Shown here: piece after piece, positions 55,484 through 63,991 of the stretch | How positions within the stretch are numbered: position 1 is the first letter of the stretch | Layout: the number at the start of each line of letters is the position of its first letter | NCBI RefSeq assembly: GCF_001428075.1 | Contig: NZ_LMSI01000003.1 | Span: 1 to 64,000, forward strand | Source of the DNA: Arthrobacter sp. Soil764 | GTDB taxonomy: Bacteria; Actinomycetota; Actinomycetes; Actinomycetales; Micrococcaceae | Direction: 5' to 3' | Length of the DNA: 64,000 nt | The notes under the pieces: model-generated | Told to the model about the DNA's origin: nothing | The model's database searches: none | What the model saw: the letters and a program-made list of their open reading frames with translations, nothing else | Translations under genes and position numbers: made by a program

Positions 55484-55630
55484 ATGTTGCTTTGGATCGC
55501 TATTGTCATCGCCGTTCTCTGGCTTCTCGGCCTGCTGACGAACATCGGCGGTGGCCTTATTCACATACTTTTGGTTGTTGCCGTGGTGGTCCTCATCTTC
55601 CACTTCATCCAGGGCAGGTCGCGGGTCTAG
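55484..55630 (+). CDS. Lmo0937-family small membrane protein
   Basis: 48 aa, two hydrophobic helices (MLLWIAIVIAVLWLLGLL and HILLVVAVVVLIFHFI) separated by TNIGGGLI. AAGGAG is seven bases before the ATG. This tiny family is common in Gram-positive bacteria and often linked to envelope stress; the molecular role is unknown. Confidence 0.85.
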   Translation: MLLWIAIVIAVLWLLGLLTNIGGGLIHILLVVAVVVLIFHFIQGRSRV

Positions 55631-55686
55631 ATACGCGATGGCGTCCCGCCGCCGGCTGTGATGCCTGCGGCGGGTTGCCAAGAGAC

Positions 55687-56985
55687 TCAGGCGGCCTTGA
55701 CCAGCGGCAGTTCGTCCCAGTGGGTGGTGTAGCGGGGCGAACGCATTTCCCGCTTCATGGTCCAGTCGAGGCCTGACCTGATCCCCGCATGCCCCAAACC
55801 GATGGACCCACGCCCAAACCGGAGGCTCACTTCCTCAAGCAGTGGCCCGATTCCGCGTTCCTCGTGCCGGTTCTCGAAGATCTCCAGTGGGGGCTGGTTC
55901 GCGGTGGGCCGCAGGTCGGTGAGCATCAGGCCCGCCTTGGCGTATTTCAGGCCGTCCCTGATGCTGGGCAGCAGCGCGTGGGCGGCTTTGGTGAGCAGGA
56001 GCGGATCCGCCGTGGGCATGGGCAATGAGACGCAGACCGAAGGATGGTGCTGTTCGTGGTCCCTGAAGGGGGACGTGGCAGCGAATACCGTCAGGACTTT
56101 CGCCTGCAGTCCGTGCTTGGAGAGCCTGGCGCTCGCCTGCTGCCCATAGATGCTGAGTACCTCCCGCAGACCGCCCGCGGTGGTCACCGGCGTGGCGAAG
56201 GAGCGGGAAAAGATCAGCTGGTCACGGCCGATGCGCTCCTCCTCCATGGGAATGCAGGGGGTGCCGCGCAGTTCGAGGACCGTCCGCATGAGCACCACCG
56301 AGAACTTGTCCCTGATGGCCACCGGATCCGCCCGGACCAGGTCCAGCACGGTGAAGATCCCCAAGGCGTTGAGCCGCTTCATCAGCCGTCCGGCGATGCC
56401 CCAGACCTCATCCGCCGGCAACCGGGCCATCAGTGCCTCGCGGACATCAGCGGGGACCAACTCCCACAGGCAGACCCCACCGAAGACGGGGTTGTTCTTG
56501 GCCCACTTGTTGCACAGCTTCGCCAGGGTCTTGGTGGGTGCAATGCCCACGCAAACAGGCACCCCGACATTCCGGCGCACCGCCTCCTTCATCCTGCGGC
56601 CCAAAGCCAGCAGTTCCCCCGGCCCGCCCTTCACGCCCAGGAACGCCTCGTCGATGCTGTACACCTCAAGCCAGGCCGAGTACCGGCCCAGCAGTTCCAT
56701 CACCCGCGAGCTGATATCCCCGTAAAGTTCATAGTTGCTGGACTTCGCCACCAACCCCCACTCTCTGGCCCGGGGCGCGAGCTTGAACCAAGGATCTCCG
56801 GTGGCGATGCCCAACGCCTTGGCCTCCGGGGAGCGGGTCACCGCGCAGCCGTCATTGTTGGACAGCACCACCAGCGGGCGCCCCTCCAACGAAGGATCGA
56901 ACGCGCGCTCCGCGGAGGCGTAGAAGCAGTTGACGTCGACGTGGGCAATCTGGGGCATCCGCCGCATAAGCGCGGGCTTAGGCAT
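55687..56985 (-). CDS. umuC: Y-family DNA polymerase, UmuC type
   Basis: 432 aa from the ATG at 56985 (GAGGTG upstream); starts at 57012 or 56958 are possible. Translesion polymerase motifs: AHVDVNCFYASAE (metal aspartate), the LEGRPLVVLSNNDGCAVTRS finger segment, YSIDEAF (second metal site), and the C-terminal little-finger and UmuC-specific region. It should copy past DNA lesions during the SOS response. A LexA box lies at 57126-57141. No umuD-like gene precedes it; a 44-residue frame does. Confidence 0.92.
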   Translation of the reverse strand: MPKPALMRRMPQIAHVDVNCFYASAERAFDPSLEGRPLVVLSNNDGCAVTRSPEAKALGIATGDPWFKLAPRAREWGLVAKSSNYELYGDISSRVMELLGRYSAWLEVYSIDEAFLGVKGGPGELLALGRRMKEAVRRNVGVPVCVGIAPTKTLAKLCNKWAKNNPVFGGVCLWELVPADVREALMARLPADEVWGIAGRLMKRLNALGIFTVLDLVRADPVAIRDKFSVVLMRTVLELRGTPCIPMEEERIGRDQLIFSRSFATPVTTAGGLREVLSIYGQQASARLSKHGLQAKVLTVFAATSPFRDHEQHHPSVCVSLPMPTADPLLLTKAAHALLPSIRDGLKYAKAGLMLTDLRPTANQPPLEIFENRHEERGIGPLLEEVSLRFGRGSIGLGHAGIRSGLDWTMKREMRSPRYTTHWDELPLVKAA

Positions 56986-57112
56986 GGCGCACCTCAGGCC
57001 GGCGGACGTCATGTCGGTAGTACGCGTTTATCGATCGTGCGCTATTCCCCACTTTCAACGCGACCGCGTGAGGTTGATCGCCTATCACATGAAGGTTGGT
57101 CTCAGTAGGCAT
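56978..57112 (-). CDS. Possible 44-residue leader protein coupled to umuC
   Basis: Begins MPTETNLHVIGDQPHAV and ends VRRPEVRHA. AAAGG lies six bases before its ATG, the SOS box lies 13 bases further upstream, and its TAA overlaps the umuC start by eight bases. It occupies the place where umuD usually sits but has no UmuD serine/lysine motif. Could be a leader or remnant. Confidence 0.4.
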   Translation of the reverse strand: MPTETNLHVIGDQPHAVALKVGNSARSINAYYRHDVRRPEVRHA

Positions 57113-57125
57113 GACACACCTTTAG

Positions 57126-57141
57126 TCGAATATATGTTCGA
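57126..57141. promoter_or_regulatory. LexA (SOS) box
   Basis: TCGAATATATGTTCGA matches the actinobacterial/Gram-positive pattern TCGAAC-N4-GTTCGA with one mismatch, directly upstream of the umuC unit. Confidence 0.8.
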
Positions 57142-57555
57142 TACCTGAGTCTACGGTCATGCTCCGACAATTGCAGCTGATGCAGAATCTGCGGTCCTGG
57201 AAACTCGGGGTGGAACCTCTAGCAGGAGGGAGCGGTAGAGGGAACGCCCCCGGTCGACGAGCTCTGCGCCTTGTCATCGACCAACGCAATGCGTCCGGAC
57301 CGTCTTAAAACTCAAGGGTTTCGACACAATCTGGAGCGTTGCGGTTAGGGCACCTTCACCGCGCATCTCATCGTGCGGGGTAAACGTGCATGTGCGGTCA
57401 GCAACGGTTGCGAAACGAGAATCCATGCCTGGCTGCGCGGCAAACGACCGGCTCGCGGGGGTTCATCCAAGCGCGGCCGCTCTCCATCTGGTCTACTCCA
57501 TTCTTCTCCTCTAAGCCGGTTGTATTTTCAGTTTCCATTCCAGTATGGTGAGAAA
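57142..57555. other. Intergenic region before the TIGR04255 gene
   Basis: About 410 bases; the frame of the next gene is open back to 57373 but shows no conserved sequence. No RNA gene or repeat is evident. Confidence 0.45.
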
Positions 57556-58347
57556 GTGTCTTCCAATGAGGTTTACCCACGTTCGCCGCTTGCTCTCGCC
57601 TTGGTGGAGTTGAGGCATCCAGCCTCCGAGTCGCTCACAGTGCCGGCCCTGAGCACTATCAAAAAAGCGCTATCTTCCGTTACGCCGATCCAGCGGCGGG
57701 AAGACTCGATGACCTTGAACATAAAAACTGGAACTCAGGAAGTCGTATCTGTTCCTAAGTTTGTCTCGCGGGATCAGCAGACGGCTGTCACTTTTCGTCA
57801 GGATGCGGTGGTTGTCGAAACGACAAAGTACGAAAGTTATAAGAGCTTTCGCTCTCTGCTAGAGACTGCGGCAAAGGCTCGGCACGGCGTGGATTCTTTG
57901 GATGCCATCGAGAGGGTAGGTCTTCGATACGTCGACGAGATACGCGTACCCGAAGATGCCAGCATTTCCTGGGAAGACTGGGTATCACCCAAGCTCCTCG
58001 GCCCAGGAGTTCCTGCGTCTCTGCCGGGACTTTCAATAGTGCAGCAGCAGGGAATCACTGTATTCCAGTCTGAGACGCCGGGCGACTCGCTGACGCTACG
58101 TTATGGGCCGTTAGTAGGCCAAGCTGTGGGTAGTTTCCCGAACCTCGTACGTCCAGGAGTGTTCGAGGGACCCTTCTTCCTCATAGACATCGATGGTGCG
58201 TGGACTCCACCGTCCGGCGTGATCCCCGAGTTTGATGTTGAAGACATTTTGCAGGTGTGCGACAGGCTGCACAGCCCCATCAAGGACGTTTTTGAATCAT
58301 TGATCTCAGAAAAACTAAGAAATGAGGTGCTTCGCAATGACGGCTAG
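57556..58347 (+). CDS. TIGR04255-family protein
   Basis: 263 aa from a GTG at 57556 (weak GGTGAGA upstream). The opening YPRSPLALALVELRHP and FVSRDQQTAVTFRQDAVVVETTKYESYKSF followed by RVGLRYVDEI match the sporadically distributed TIGR04255 family, whose function is unknown. It overlaps the next gene by 11 bases. The patchy distribution and the HTH partner suggest a defence or toxin-antitoxin-like role (inference only). Confidence 0.75.
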   Translation: MSSNEVYPRSPLALALVELRHPASESLTVPALSTIKKALSSVTPIQRREDSMTLNIKTGTQEVVSVPKFVSRDQQTAVTFRQDAVVVETTKYESYKSFRSLLETAAKARHGVDSLDAIERVGLRYVDEIRVPEDASISWEDWVSPKLLGPGVPASLPGLSIVQQQGITVFQSETPGDSLTLRYGPLVGQAVGSFPNLVRPGVFEGPFFLIDIDGAWTPPSGVIPEFDVEDILQVCDRLHSPIKDVFESLISEKLRNEVLRNDG

Positions 58348-58984
58348 CGTTGGTCCGGCGTTGTCATCCACAGGCGGAAAATCATTCCTCCCATCCATCG
58401 ATGAAACATCCAGCACGAGCAAGAGCATTCGCGAACTGAATGGCGATGCCGCCGTGATTCGTGCCCAAGCGGGAGATCTCCATTCAACCTCTACGAGTCT
58501 CCACCATAGAACCCGCGATTATGCACTTTCTTTATCACGGAATGATTGGGGCCGGAAATCGCCGGCGGATCTCCTGGCACATCTGTCGGAACTGGGATTC
58601 GCATGGCGAGACATTGCTCGCATGATCGGGGTCAGCGTTCCCGCGATCCAGAAATGGCGCCGGGGCGAGCGTATTACAGGGGATAACCGGGCCCGACTTA
58701 CTCAACTGCTGGCTGTCCTTGAAATGGTTACTGACGAGTACCTTATATCGGACCCCGCTTCCTGGTTCGAGATGCCAATCGTGGACGGGGTAGCCGTTAC
58801 TCCGATTGATCTATATGTCGCTGGCAGCGTTGAATTGCTTCTGGATTGGGCCAGTCACCACGAAGTTGATCCAACTGTTGTCCTAGATAAATTCGACGCC
58901 GATTGGCGCCAAACGCACGTCGATGAAAACTTCGAGACATTTGTGGCGGAAGATGGCGCGCTGTCCATCCGCCCCCGACATTGA
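58337..58984 (+). CDS. Helix-turn-helix protein of the TIGR04255 unit
   Basis: 215 aa from the ATG at 58337 (GAGGTG upstream). The first 80 residues are polar and low in pattern. A helix-turn-helix lies near the middle (LGFAWRDIARMIGVSVPAIQKWRRGE), followed by a helical region (NRARLTQLLAVLEMVTDEYLI) resembling Xre/MbcA-type antitoxin layouts. Overlap with the previous gene implies coupling. Probably binds DNA; the target is unknown. Confidence 0.75.
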   Translation: MTASVGPALSSTGGKSFLPSIDETSSTSKSIRELNGDAAVIRAQAGDLHSTSTSLHHRTRDYALSLSRNDWGRKSPADLLAHLSELGFAWRDIARMIGVSVPAIQKWRRGERITGDNRARLTQLLAVLEMVTDEYLISDPASWFEMPIVDGVAVTPIDLYVAGSVELLLDWASHHEVDPTVVLDKFDADWRQTHVDENFETFVAEDGALSIRPRH

Positions 58985-59004
58985 GTTGAGGAGATAATTA
59001 GCAG

Positions 59005-59688
59005 GTGAGTTCTCCCCAGCTTGAAACCCCCAGCAGCGTCAACGCTCTCTACTACGCCCAGGGCGATGACGTTGATGTTAACCGCCCCGTATTCACTGGG
59101 GACGTGTTTGCTCCCCATTGGAGCCACGGAGGGGACGAGACTGCGGAGACAGATGCCTTCATCGTGCTGCAGCATCCATGTGCTCTCAGGGTTGGCGGGG
59201 TTGATCTGGTCGATCCCATTCTTTGTGCGCGCGTTTCCCAGGTTCAGGGCCTCCGCACCGACTGGGCTAAGGCCCCGGTGCGCCAAATGCCTTTACCCAA
59301 TCTTTTTGCGGATGAGAGGCCGTTTGCCGCGAGCTTCACTGAACTGCTGTTAGCTAAACGGGCAGACTTGGATATTAGCAAACGGGCGGCCGTGCTCTCC
59401 CAGCTGGGGGTAAATCTGCTACTTCAACGGTGGGTCCACCACAACAGCCGCGTTGTCGTCCCAACAATGACTTACAACACACAAACAACAGGCGAGTTCG
59501 AAGAAGCTGATTTAGCGGCAGAGTGGTGCGCCGAGCGTGGGGCCAATGCTGAAGCAGAGTTCCATGAGTGGATAAGAGATGTAAGCCCTGGAACGGCGCT
59601 GACAAGGCAGCAACAGCTGAGAGACCCTCAAACGCGGGCAGCGATAAGACGGGCCATGGCCGTTCACCTTCGGGGACTCAGAGGCTGA
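59005..59688 (+). CDS. Hypothetical protein, third gene of the TIGR04255 unit
   Basis: 227 aa from a GTG start (GAGGAG upstream), 20 bases after the HTH gene. It contains FTGDVFAPHW followed by AFIVLQHPCALRVGGVDLVDPILCARV, two cysteines in a conserved-looking core, and a helical Arg-rich C-terminus. No signal peptide or membrane helix. I do not recognise the family. Confidence 0.65.
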   Translation: MSSPQLETPSSVNALYYAQGDDVDVNRPVFTGDVFAPHWSHGGDETAETDAFIVLQHPCALRVGGVDLVDPILCARVSQVQGLRTDWAKAPVRQMPLPNLFADERPFAASFTELLLAKRADLDISKRAAVLSQLGVNLLLQRWVHHNSRVVVPTMTYNTQTTGEFEEADLAAEWCAERGANAEAEFHEWIRDVSPGTALTRQQQLRDPQTRAAIRRAMAVHLRGLRG

Positions 59689-59803
59689 AGTTTGTCTGCG
59701 ACACTATGCTGGCGGGCACGCGGCTTACTTTCACAAGGGATTTGAGCGCACGGTGAACGACCGGCTTGCGGGCACGGTCTGTCTTCCCCGTTACGCTGAT
59801 TCA

Positions 59804-59824
59804 ATGACAAGTGCTGACCAACCG
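59804..59824 (+). other. Separated 5' end of the membrane-protein gene
   Basis: ATG at 59804 followed by six codons (MTSADQP) ending exactly at the insertion sequence. Joining it across the element to 61278 restores one open frame with the membrane protein at 61260-61793. Confidence 0.8.
59817..59824. repeat. Target-site duplication, left copy
   Basis: ACCAACCG immediately before the insertion sequence, identical to 61270-61277. Confidence 0.9.
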
Positions 59825-61269
59825 GGCTCTTCGTGGTTGCTGGGGAAATGAGTTCGTGTCGTTGAAGACAAGGGGGCCCGTGGCCCTGCTGGGATGAGTG
59901 TGTCTAAGCATTCAACCTGGAACAGGACCACGAGCCTTGATCGAGCCTACCGGGGTCGCAGCTGACGCTGCCACCATTCTTTTCAACCTGCCCGACTACC
60001 GTGTCATTTCCACCGCTGTTATTGCCGGCCGGCGGCAGGTGATCATCGAAACCGACCAGCTTCCGGGCTGCCCGAGCTGCGGTGTCGTTGCGTCCCGTAG
60101 GAAGGAACGCCGTCTTCAACGACTCCGCGATATTCCCGTCGCCGGGCCGGTGGACGTGCTCTGGTCCAAGTACCGCTGGTACTGCGAAGAGTCAGCGTGC
60201 GACCGGCTCTCGTTCTTTGAATCCACGCCGCAGGTGCCGCGCCGTGCCCGCTCCACGGCCAGGCTGCGGGACCAGCTCGTGGACGCGGTCATCCGCTCCG
60301 GCCGGGCCGTGTCGGAGACCGCCGCCGGGTTCGCCGTGTCCTGGTGGATGGTCCGGGCGGCGGTGACCGAGGCCTGCCTGCTGCAGCTGCCTGACGTGGA
60401 CAAGCTCAGCCCGCGGATGCTGGGCATTGATGAGCACCGGTTCCGGTCCGTGCGTTACTTCCAGGACCCGTCAACAAAGGCGTGGACACGGTTCGAGCCG
60501 TGGATGACAACCATCGTTGACCTGGACACCGGACAGGTCCTGGGCGTGGTCGACGGCCGGGACCACAAGGGCGTCGGGGACTGGCTGTTCGCCCGGCCGC
60601 TGGAGTGGCGGCTGGCCGTTCAGGTCGTGGCGATCGATCCTTCGGCGGCGTTCCGTAAAGCGTTACGGATGTGGCTTCCCCGCACCGCGGTCGCTGTCGA
60701 TCACTTCCACCTGATCTCGCTGGCCAACCAGGCCATGACCGAGACGAGGCAGAACCTCTCCCAGCAGGTCAAGGGCCGCCGCGGCCGAGCCATCGACAAG
60801 GCCTGGGCGCACCGCATGCTCCTGTTGCGCGGCGGTGACACACTCAGCTGCCGGGCCGCCTTCCGACTCCAGGAAGTGTTCGCCCTCGATGATCCAACCG
60901 GCACCCTCCAGGCCGTCTGGAAAGTAAAGGAACAACTCCGGATCCTGCTCCGCACCGGCTCGCTGGAGGACGCGGCAGCGGCCAAGAAAGAACTCGAGGA
61001 ACTGGTCAAGGCTGCCGCGCGGCCAGAAACCAACAGGCTCTACCGCACCGTCTGCAGATGGTGGAAAGAGATCGAGGTACTCATCATCACCGGCGCCACG
61101 ACAGGCAAGGTCGAGGCCAACAACACCGCCATCAAGAACATCAAACGAACTGCCCGCGGATACCGCAACGCCGCCAACTACAAATCAGTTATTCTCTTGA
61201 GAAGTGCCGTCCGGACGGCGGCATGACGCTCATTCCAGGGATCCATTTCCCCACGAAACGTGAAGAGCC
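59825..61269 (+). mobile_element. ISL3-family insertion sequence, complete
   Basis: 1,445 bp. Terminal inverted repeats start GGCTCTTC at both ends (59825 inward and 61269 inward) and match at 21 of 27 positions. Perfect 8-bp duplications flank it, the size expected of ISL3. It encodes one transposase and is inserted seven codons into a membrane-protein gene. The intact ends and duplications indicate a recent insertion. Confidence 0.95.
59898..61226 (+). CDS. ISL3-family transposase
   Basis: 442 aa from a GTG at 59898; a TTG at 59937 is another possible start. An N-terminal zinc-binding segment (GCPSCGVVASRRKE and the CEESAC pair) and helix-turn-helix precede the DDE domain: LGIDEHRF, VVAIDPSAAFRKAL, VAVDHFHLISLANQA and KVEANNTAIKNIKRTARGY. 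It moves the element by cut-and-paste or copying. Confidence 0.93.
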   Translation: MCLSIQPGTGPRALIEPTGVAADAATILFNLPDYRVISTAVIAGRRQVIIETDQLPGCPSCGVVASRRKERRLQRLRDIPVAGPVDVLWSKYRWYCEESACDRLSFFESTPQVPRRARSTARLRDQLVDAVIRSGRAVSETAAGFAVSWWMVRAAVTEACLLQLPDVDKLSPRMLGIDEHRFRSVRYFQDPSTKAWTRFEPWMTTIVDLDTGQVLGVVDGRDHKGVGDWLFARPLEWRLAVQVVAIDPSAAFRKALRMWLPRTAVAVDHFHLISLANQAMTETRQNLSQQVKGRRGRAIDKAWAHRMLLLRGGDTLSCRAAFRLQEVFALDDPTGTLQAVWKVKEQLRILLRTGSLEDAAAAKKELEELVKAAARPETNRLYRTVCRWWKEIEVLIITGATTGKVEANNTAIKNIKRTARGYRNAANYKSVILLRSAVRTAA

Positions 61270-61793
61270 ACCAACCGCCACCAAAAAATTCGAGCCCCTG
61301 GAATTGGCCCGCTGAGTGGGCGGTCGAGCGAACGTTTTGGCGTGAGGTCGGAACCCGCACTGTCGCGGGCGTTCTTACGATCGTCATCTTGGCTGTCCCT
61401 GGTCTGATCTACGCAGCCATCTTCGGACTGTTGAAGCTAGATCAGGTGTTCCAGATCCTCATCGGCATCGCGCTTTTCACCTTGGTGCTCGTCATATACA
61501 TCGTCGTGCTCAGGATGATTCATTGGAGGGAGAGCGAGAAGATTGCGCGAGCGATGGAGAAGGACAAGTTGAGTTTGGTCGATCGTGCCAAAGCGGGACC
61601 AATTCCTACGCCAGAGCAACTACTGGGGTTCTCCGAGGAGCACAGAGCACGCATCATGTCCATGTTCTCGCGGATTACTCAAGACGACATTAGAGAAGCC
61701 GAGATGCGTTCGCGTCGCTGGAGTATTCTGGCATCGGTCGGGGCTCTGCTGGCGGGAGTTATGGCGGCCTTCATTCCGCTGTTGTTCCGGTGA
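61260..61793 (+). CDS. Membrane protein whose start was displaced by the insertion sequence
   Basis: 177 aa from a GTG at 61260 inside the right terminal repeat (MKSHQPPPKN); the original protein would have begun MTSADQPPPKN from 59804. Three hydrophobic helices are visible (VAGVLTIVILAVPGLIYAAI; ILIGIALFTLVLVIYIVVL; ILASVGALLAGVMAAFIPLL) with a charged cytoplasmic loop between the second and third. Only six native residues are lost, so a protein may still be made if the element supplies a promoter. Function unknown. Confidence 0.7.
   Translation: MKSHQPPPKNSSPWNWPAEWAVERTFWREVGTRTVAGVLTIVILAVPGLIYAAIFGLLKLDQVFQILIGIALFTLVLVIYIVVLRMIHWRESEKIARAMEKDKLSLVDRAKAGPIPTPEQLLGFSEEHRARIMSMFSRITQDDIREAEMRSRRWSILASVGALLAGVMAAFIPLLFR
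61270..61277. repeat. Target-site duplication, right copy
   Basis: ACCAACCG immediately after the insertion sequence. Confidence 0.9.
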
Positions 61794-62056
61794 GCATCAC
61801 CCGGCGGTGTCTGATCAAATCAGGTTCATGTCAGCAAGCCAGCGATAGTTGGCAGCGATTCACTCAAGGATCCCCTTACGGGCATTGAACTACCTCCAGG
61901 GCCGGAGCCATATGTCTCATAACCTAGGTGCCTCGTATTCCTAGGGATGGGAGACGTCTCAACTATTGAACAGCTGCCTCACTGCGCTGTCACCGATTTT
62001 CGCCGAAATTCGGGGTCTGCAAGGTGAGGGCGATTCTCGTATTTTCGGGGACCAGT

Positions 62057-63991
62057 TCATTCTGAGGGCTCTGCCGGTGTGTTTTCTGCGGAGTCGGCGC
62101 CGGTGGTTGTGGCCAGGTCAGTCAGTGGAGCGTAGCGTGCATTGCTCGCAGCGACCGCCGTTGACCATCGGATGGCGTTGGTCATACTAAGTCCGGTGAG
62201 GCGGGCGAGGATGGCCGGGGGCAGGGTCTGTGCGAGAGTCCCCAATGCGGCGGTTCGGTACGGATTTGGTTCGATGCCGAGGCCCCGCAGCTGGCGGATC
62301 AGTGCGTTGCTGGTCAGTGGACGGCCGTGGCGGGTACCGGGCAGCAGCCATGTGCTGTCTGTTGTTGGCCGGAACAGCCGTGGCGCGGTTCGGTTGGCCC
62401 GGGCTTCGAGGGCGATCGCGGCGATTTCGTCGGGTAGGTGCAGCGGATCCGCGCCCAGCCGCAGGCGGGTCTTTCCGTGTTCGTGGTCGATGTCCCGAAT
62501 CTGAAGCTTGACGATTTGGTGCGGTTGCAGGCCGAAAAGTATCACCAGGGCGGCTGCCAGTTTCGTGGCCGCGGGAAGAGAATTATCTGATCTGGTGACG
62601 CTTCCGAGCAGGGCGCGGCGTTCGTCTAGGTCGGGTCCGCTAAGGGCGAGGCCCGGATGCGGTGGTCGGCTGATGCTGAGGCGACCTGCGAGTTTGTTGC
62701 GGTGTGCCCAGACAAGGAATGCCTTCACACGGTGCGTTTCGCTGTGCGTGGTCGCCTGCCACCGTTGTAGATCGGTTTGGTTGAGGGTTGATAGGCACGT
62801 TCCGTGCTGCCGTGCCCAGTCGAGCAGTTCACGGACTATGCGCAGTTCCCGTCGTCGGGATGTTGTCAGCGTTGAGGTGGTTGGCTGGTGTCGGCGCCGG
62901 AGGGTGTTCAGATGGCGCCACCGGGCGAATCGAACGAAGGCCCGACGTTCTGCGGGGTCAACTATCAGTTCGGCAGTGGCGGTTACCCATCGTTCCAGGC
63001 GTGAGAGGTTCTCGTCTCGGGGTGGCAACAGGCCATGCTCGACTAGCAGGGACCGCACAGCCCCGGTGGCCTGGGCAGTCCCGGCGGCGTCCAGGAAATC
63101 GTGGGACAGGTTTCCCGGTGCGCTCAGGACGGTGCGGAGGAGTTGGACCGTGCGTTTCCGGCCGAAGGTGCTCAGGATTGCTGTTTCGTCCGCACCCAGA
63201 CACCAATCCCGGAGCGCCAGGGCTTCTGGGACCTGTGCGGTCAAGCCTTCGGGGAACAGGCCGTGGATTTTGTCGTTTGCCGTGCAGCGGTCGCAGAGAC
63301 CGTCCCGATGCACGTAGCGGTGCTGCCCGCAGCGCTGGCAGGTGCGGAAGGATGCCGGGTTTTTGGGCCAGCAGGCATCGCAAAGCGGTACGGTGCCGGA
63401 CCGTCCCGCCACATGCCGGTCCCTTCCGCAGTCCGCACAAGCTTCACGGCGGCGGCCGCATGGCTTGCAGAGTGGCTGGCCGTCGGAGTCCCGGGTTCCG
63501 ACGGTCCGTGTCCGATCGCAGCGGACGCACCGTTCCTTCGGCTTGGAGCACTCGTGGCAGCGTGATCGGGGTGTTCCGGCAAACAGGCAGGGTTTGACCC
63601 GGCGACAGGAATGGCAGGTATCGACGCGCTGGCGGGCACGACAGGATGGGCAAAGCGGCCCGTCGGGGCTGTTCAAGGCGATCTTCCTGAGCTTCCCGCA
63701 GACGGTACAGGCCGCGGACTGGTCGGGCAGCTTTTTCGCGCACCCCTGGCAAAGACCTTTCCCATCCAGTTCGCGCCGGACAATCGTGCGAGTGGTCCCG
63801 CATTCGTCGCACGGCTGTGCGCGGGAAGCGGTGTAGCAGCGGCGGCAGCAGAGCCTCTGATCGAGCACGTGATTGAGTGCAACGGCTTTCCCGCAGTGAC
63901 CGCACCCGGGCGGCGGAAGAGGGACACCTTCAGCCCGCAGTGCTTCATACAGCCTTAGGAACAGCCTCGGCCCGGCGGAAGGGTCTGACAT
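62057..63991 (-). CDS. Tyrosine-recombinase-like protein with seven N-terminal zinc ribbons
   Basis: 644 aa, possibly longer since its start is nine bases from the window edge. Residues 30 to about 237 carry seven paired CxxC units (from CGHC/CRRC to CQRC/CDRC), about 30 residues each. The C-terminal part is integrase-like: a SAM-like core-binding region (TSRRRELRIVRELLDWARQ), then a catalytic-domain-like region. Arg I is replaced (GLQPHQIVKLQIRD), but R579 (NPYRTAAL), W609 and a late tyrosine Y620 (NARYAPL) remain. It may be a divergent recombinase or a DNA-binding protein derived from one. Confidence 0.7.
   Translation of the reverse strand: MSDPSAGPRLFLRLYEALRAEGVPLPPPGCGHCGKAVALNHVLDQRLCCRRCYTASRAQPCDECGTTRTIVRRELDGKGLCQGCAKKLPDQSAACTVCGKLRKIALNSPDGPLCPSCRARQRVDTCHSCRRVKPCLFAGTPRSRCHECSKPKERCVRCDRTRTVGTRDSDGQPLCKPCGRRREACADCGRDRHVAGRSGTVPLCDACWPKNPASFRTCQRCGQHRYVHRDGLCDRCTANDKIHGLFPEGLTAQVPEALALRDWCLGADETAILSTFGRKRTVQLLRTVLSAPGNLSHDFLDAAGTAQATGAVRSLLVEHGLLPPRDENLSRLERWVTATAELIVDPAERRAFVRFARWRHLNTLRRRHQPTTSTLTTSRRRELRIVRELLDWARQHGTCLSTLNQTDLQRWQATTHSETHRVKAFLVWAHRNKLAGRLSISRPPHPGLALSGPDLDERRALLGSVTRSDNSLPAATKLAAALVILFGLQPHQIVKLQIRDIDHEHGKTRLRLGADPLHLPDEIAAIALEARANRTAPRLFRPTTDSTWLLPGTRHGRPLTSNALIRQLRGLGIEPNPYRTAALGTLAQTLPPAILARLTGLSMTNAIRWSTAVAASNARYAPLTDLATTTGADSAENTPAEPSE

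Noticed and set aside
57142..57555. tRNA or small RNA gene before the TIGR04255 gene
   Set aside because: No cloverleaf arms or TTC-containing loop could be found by eye.
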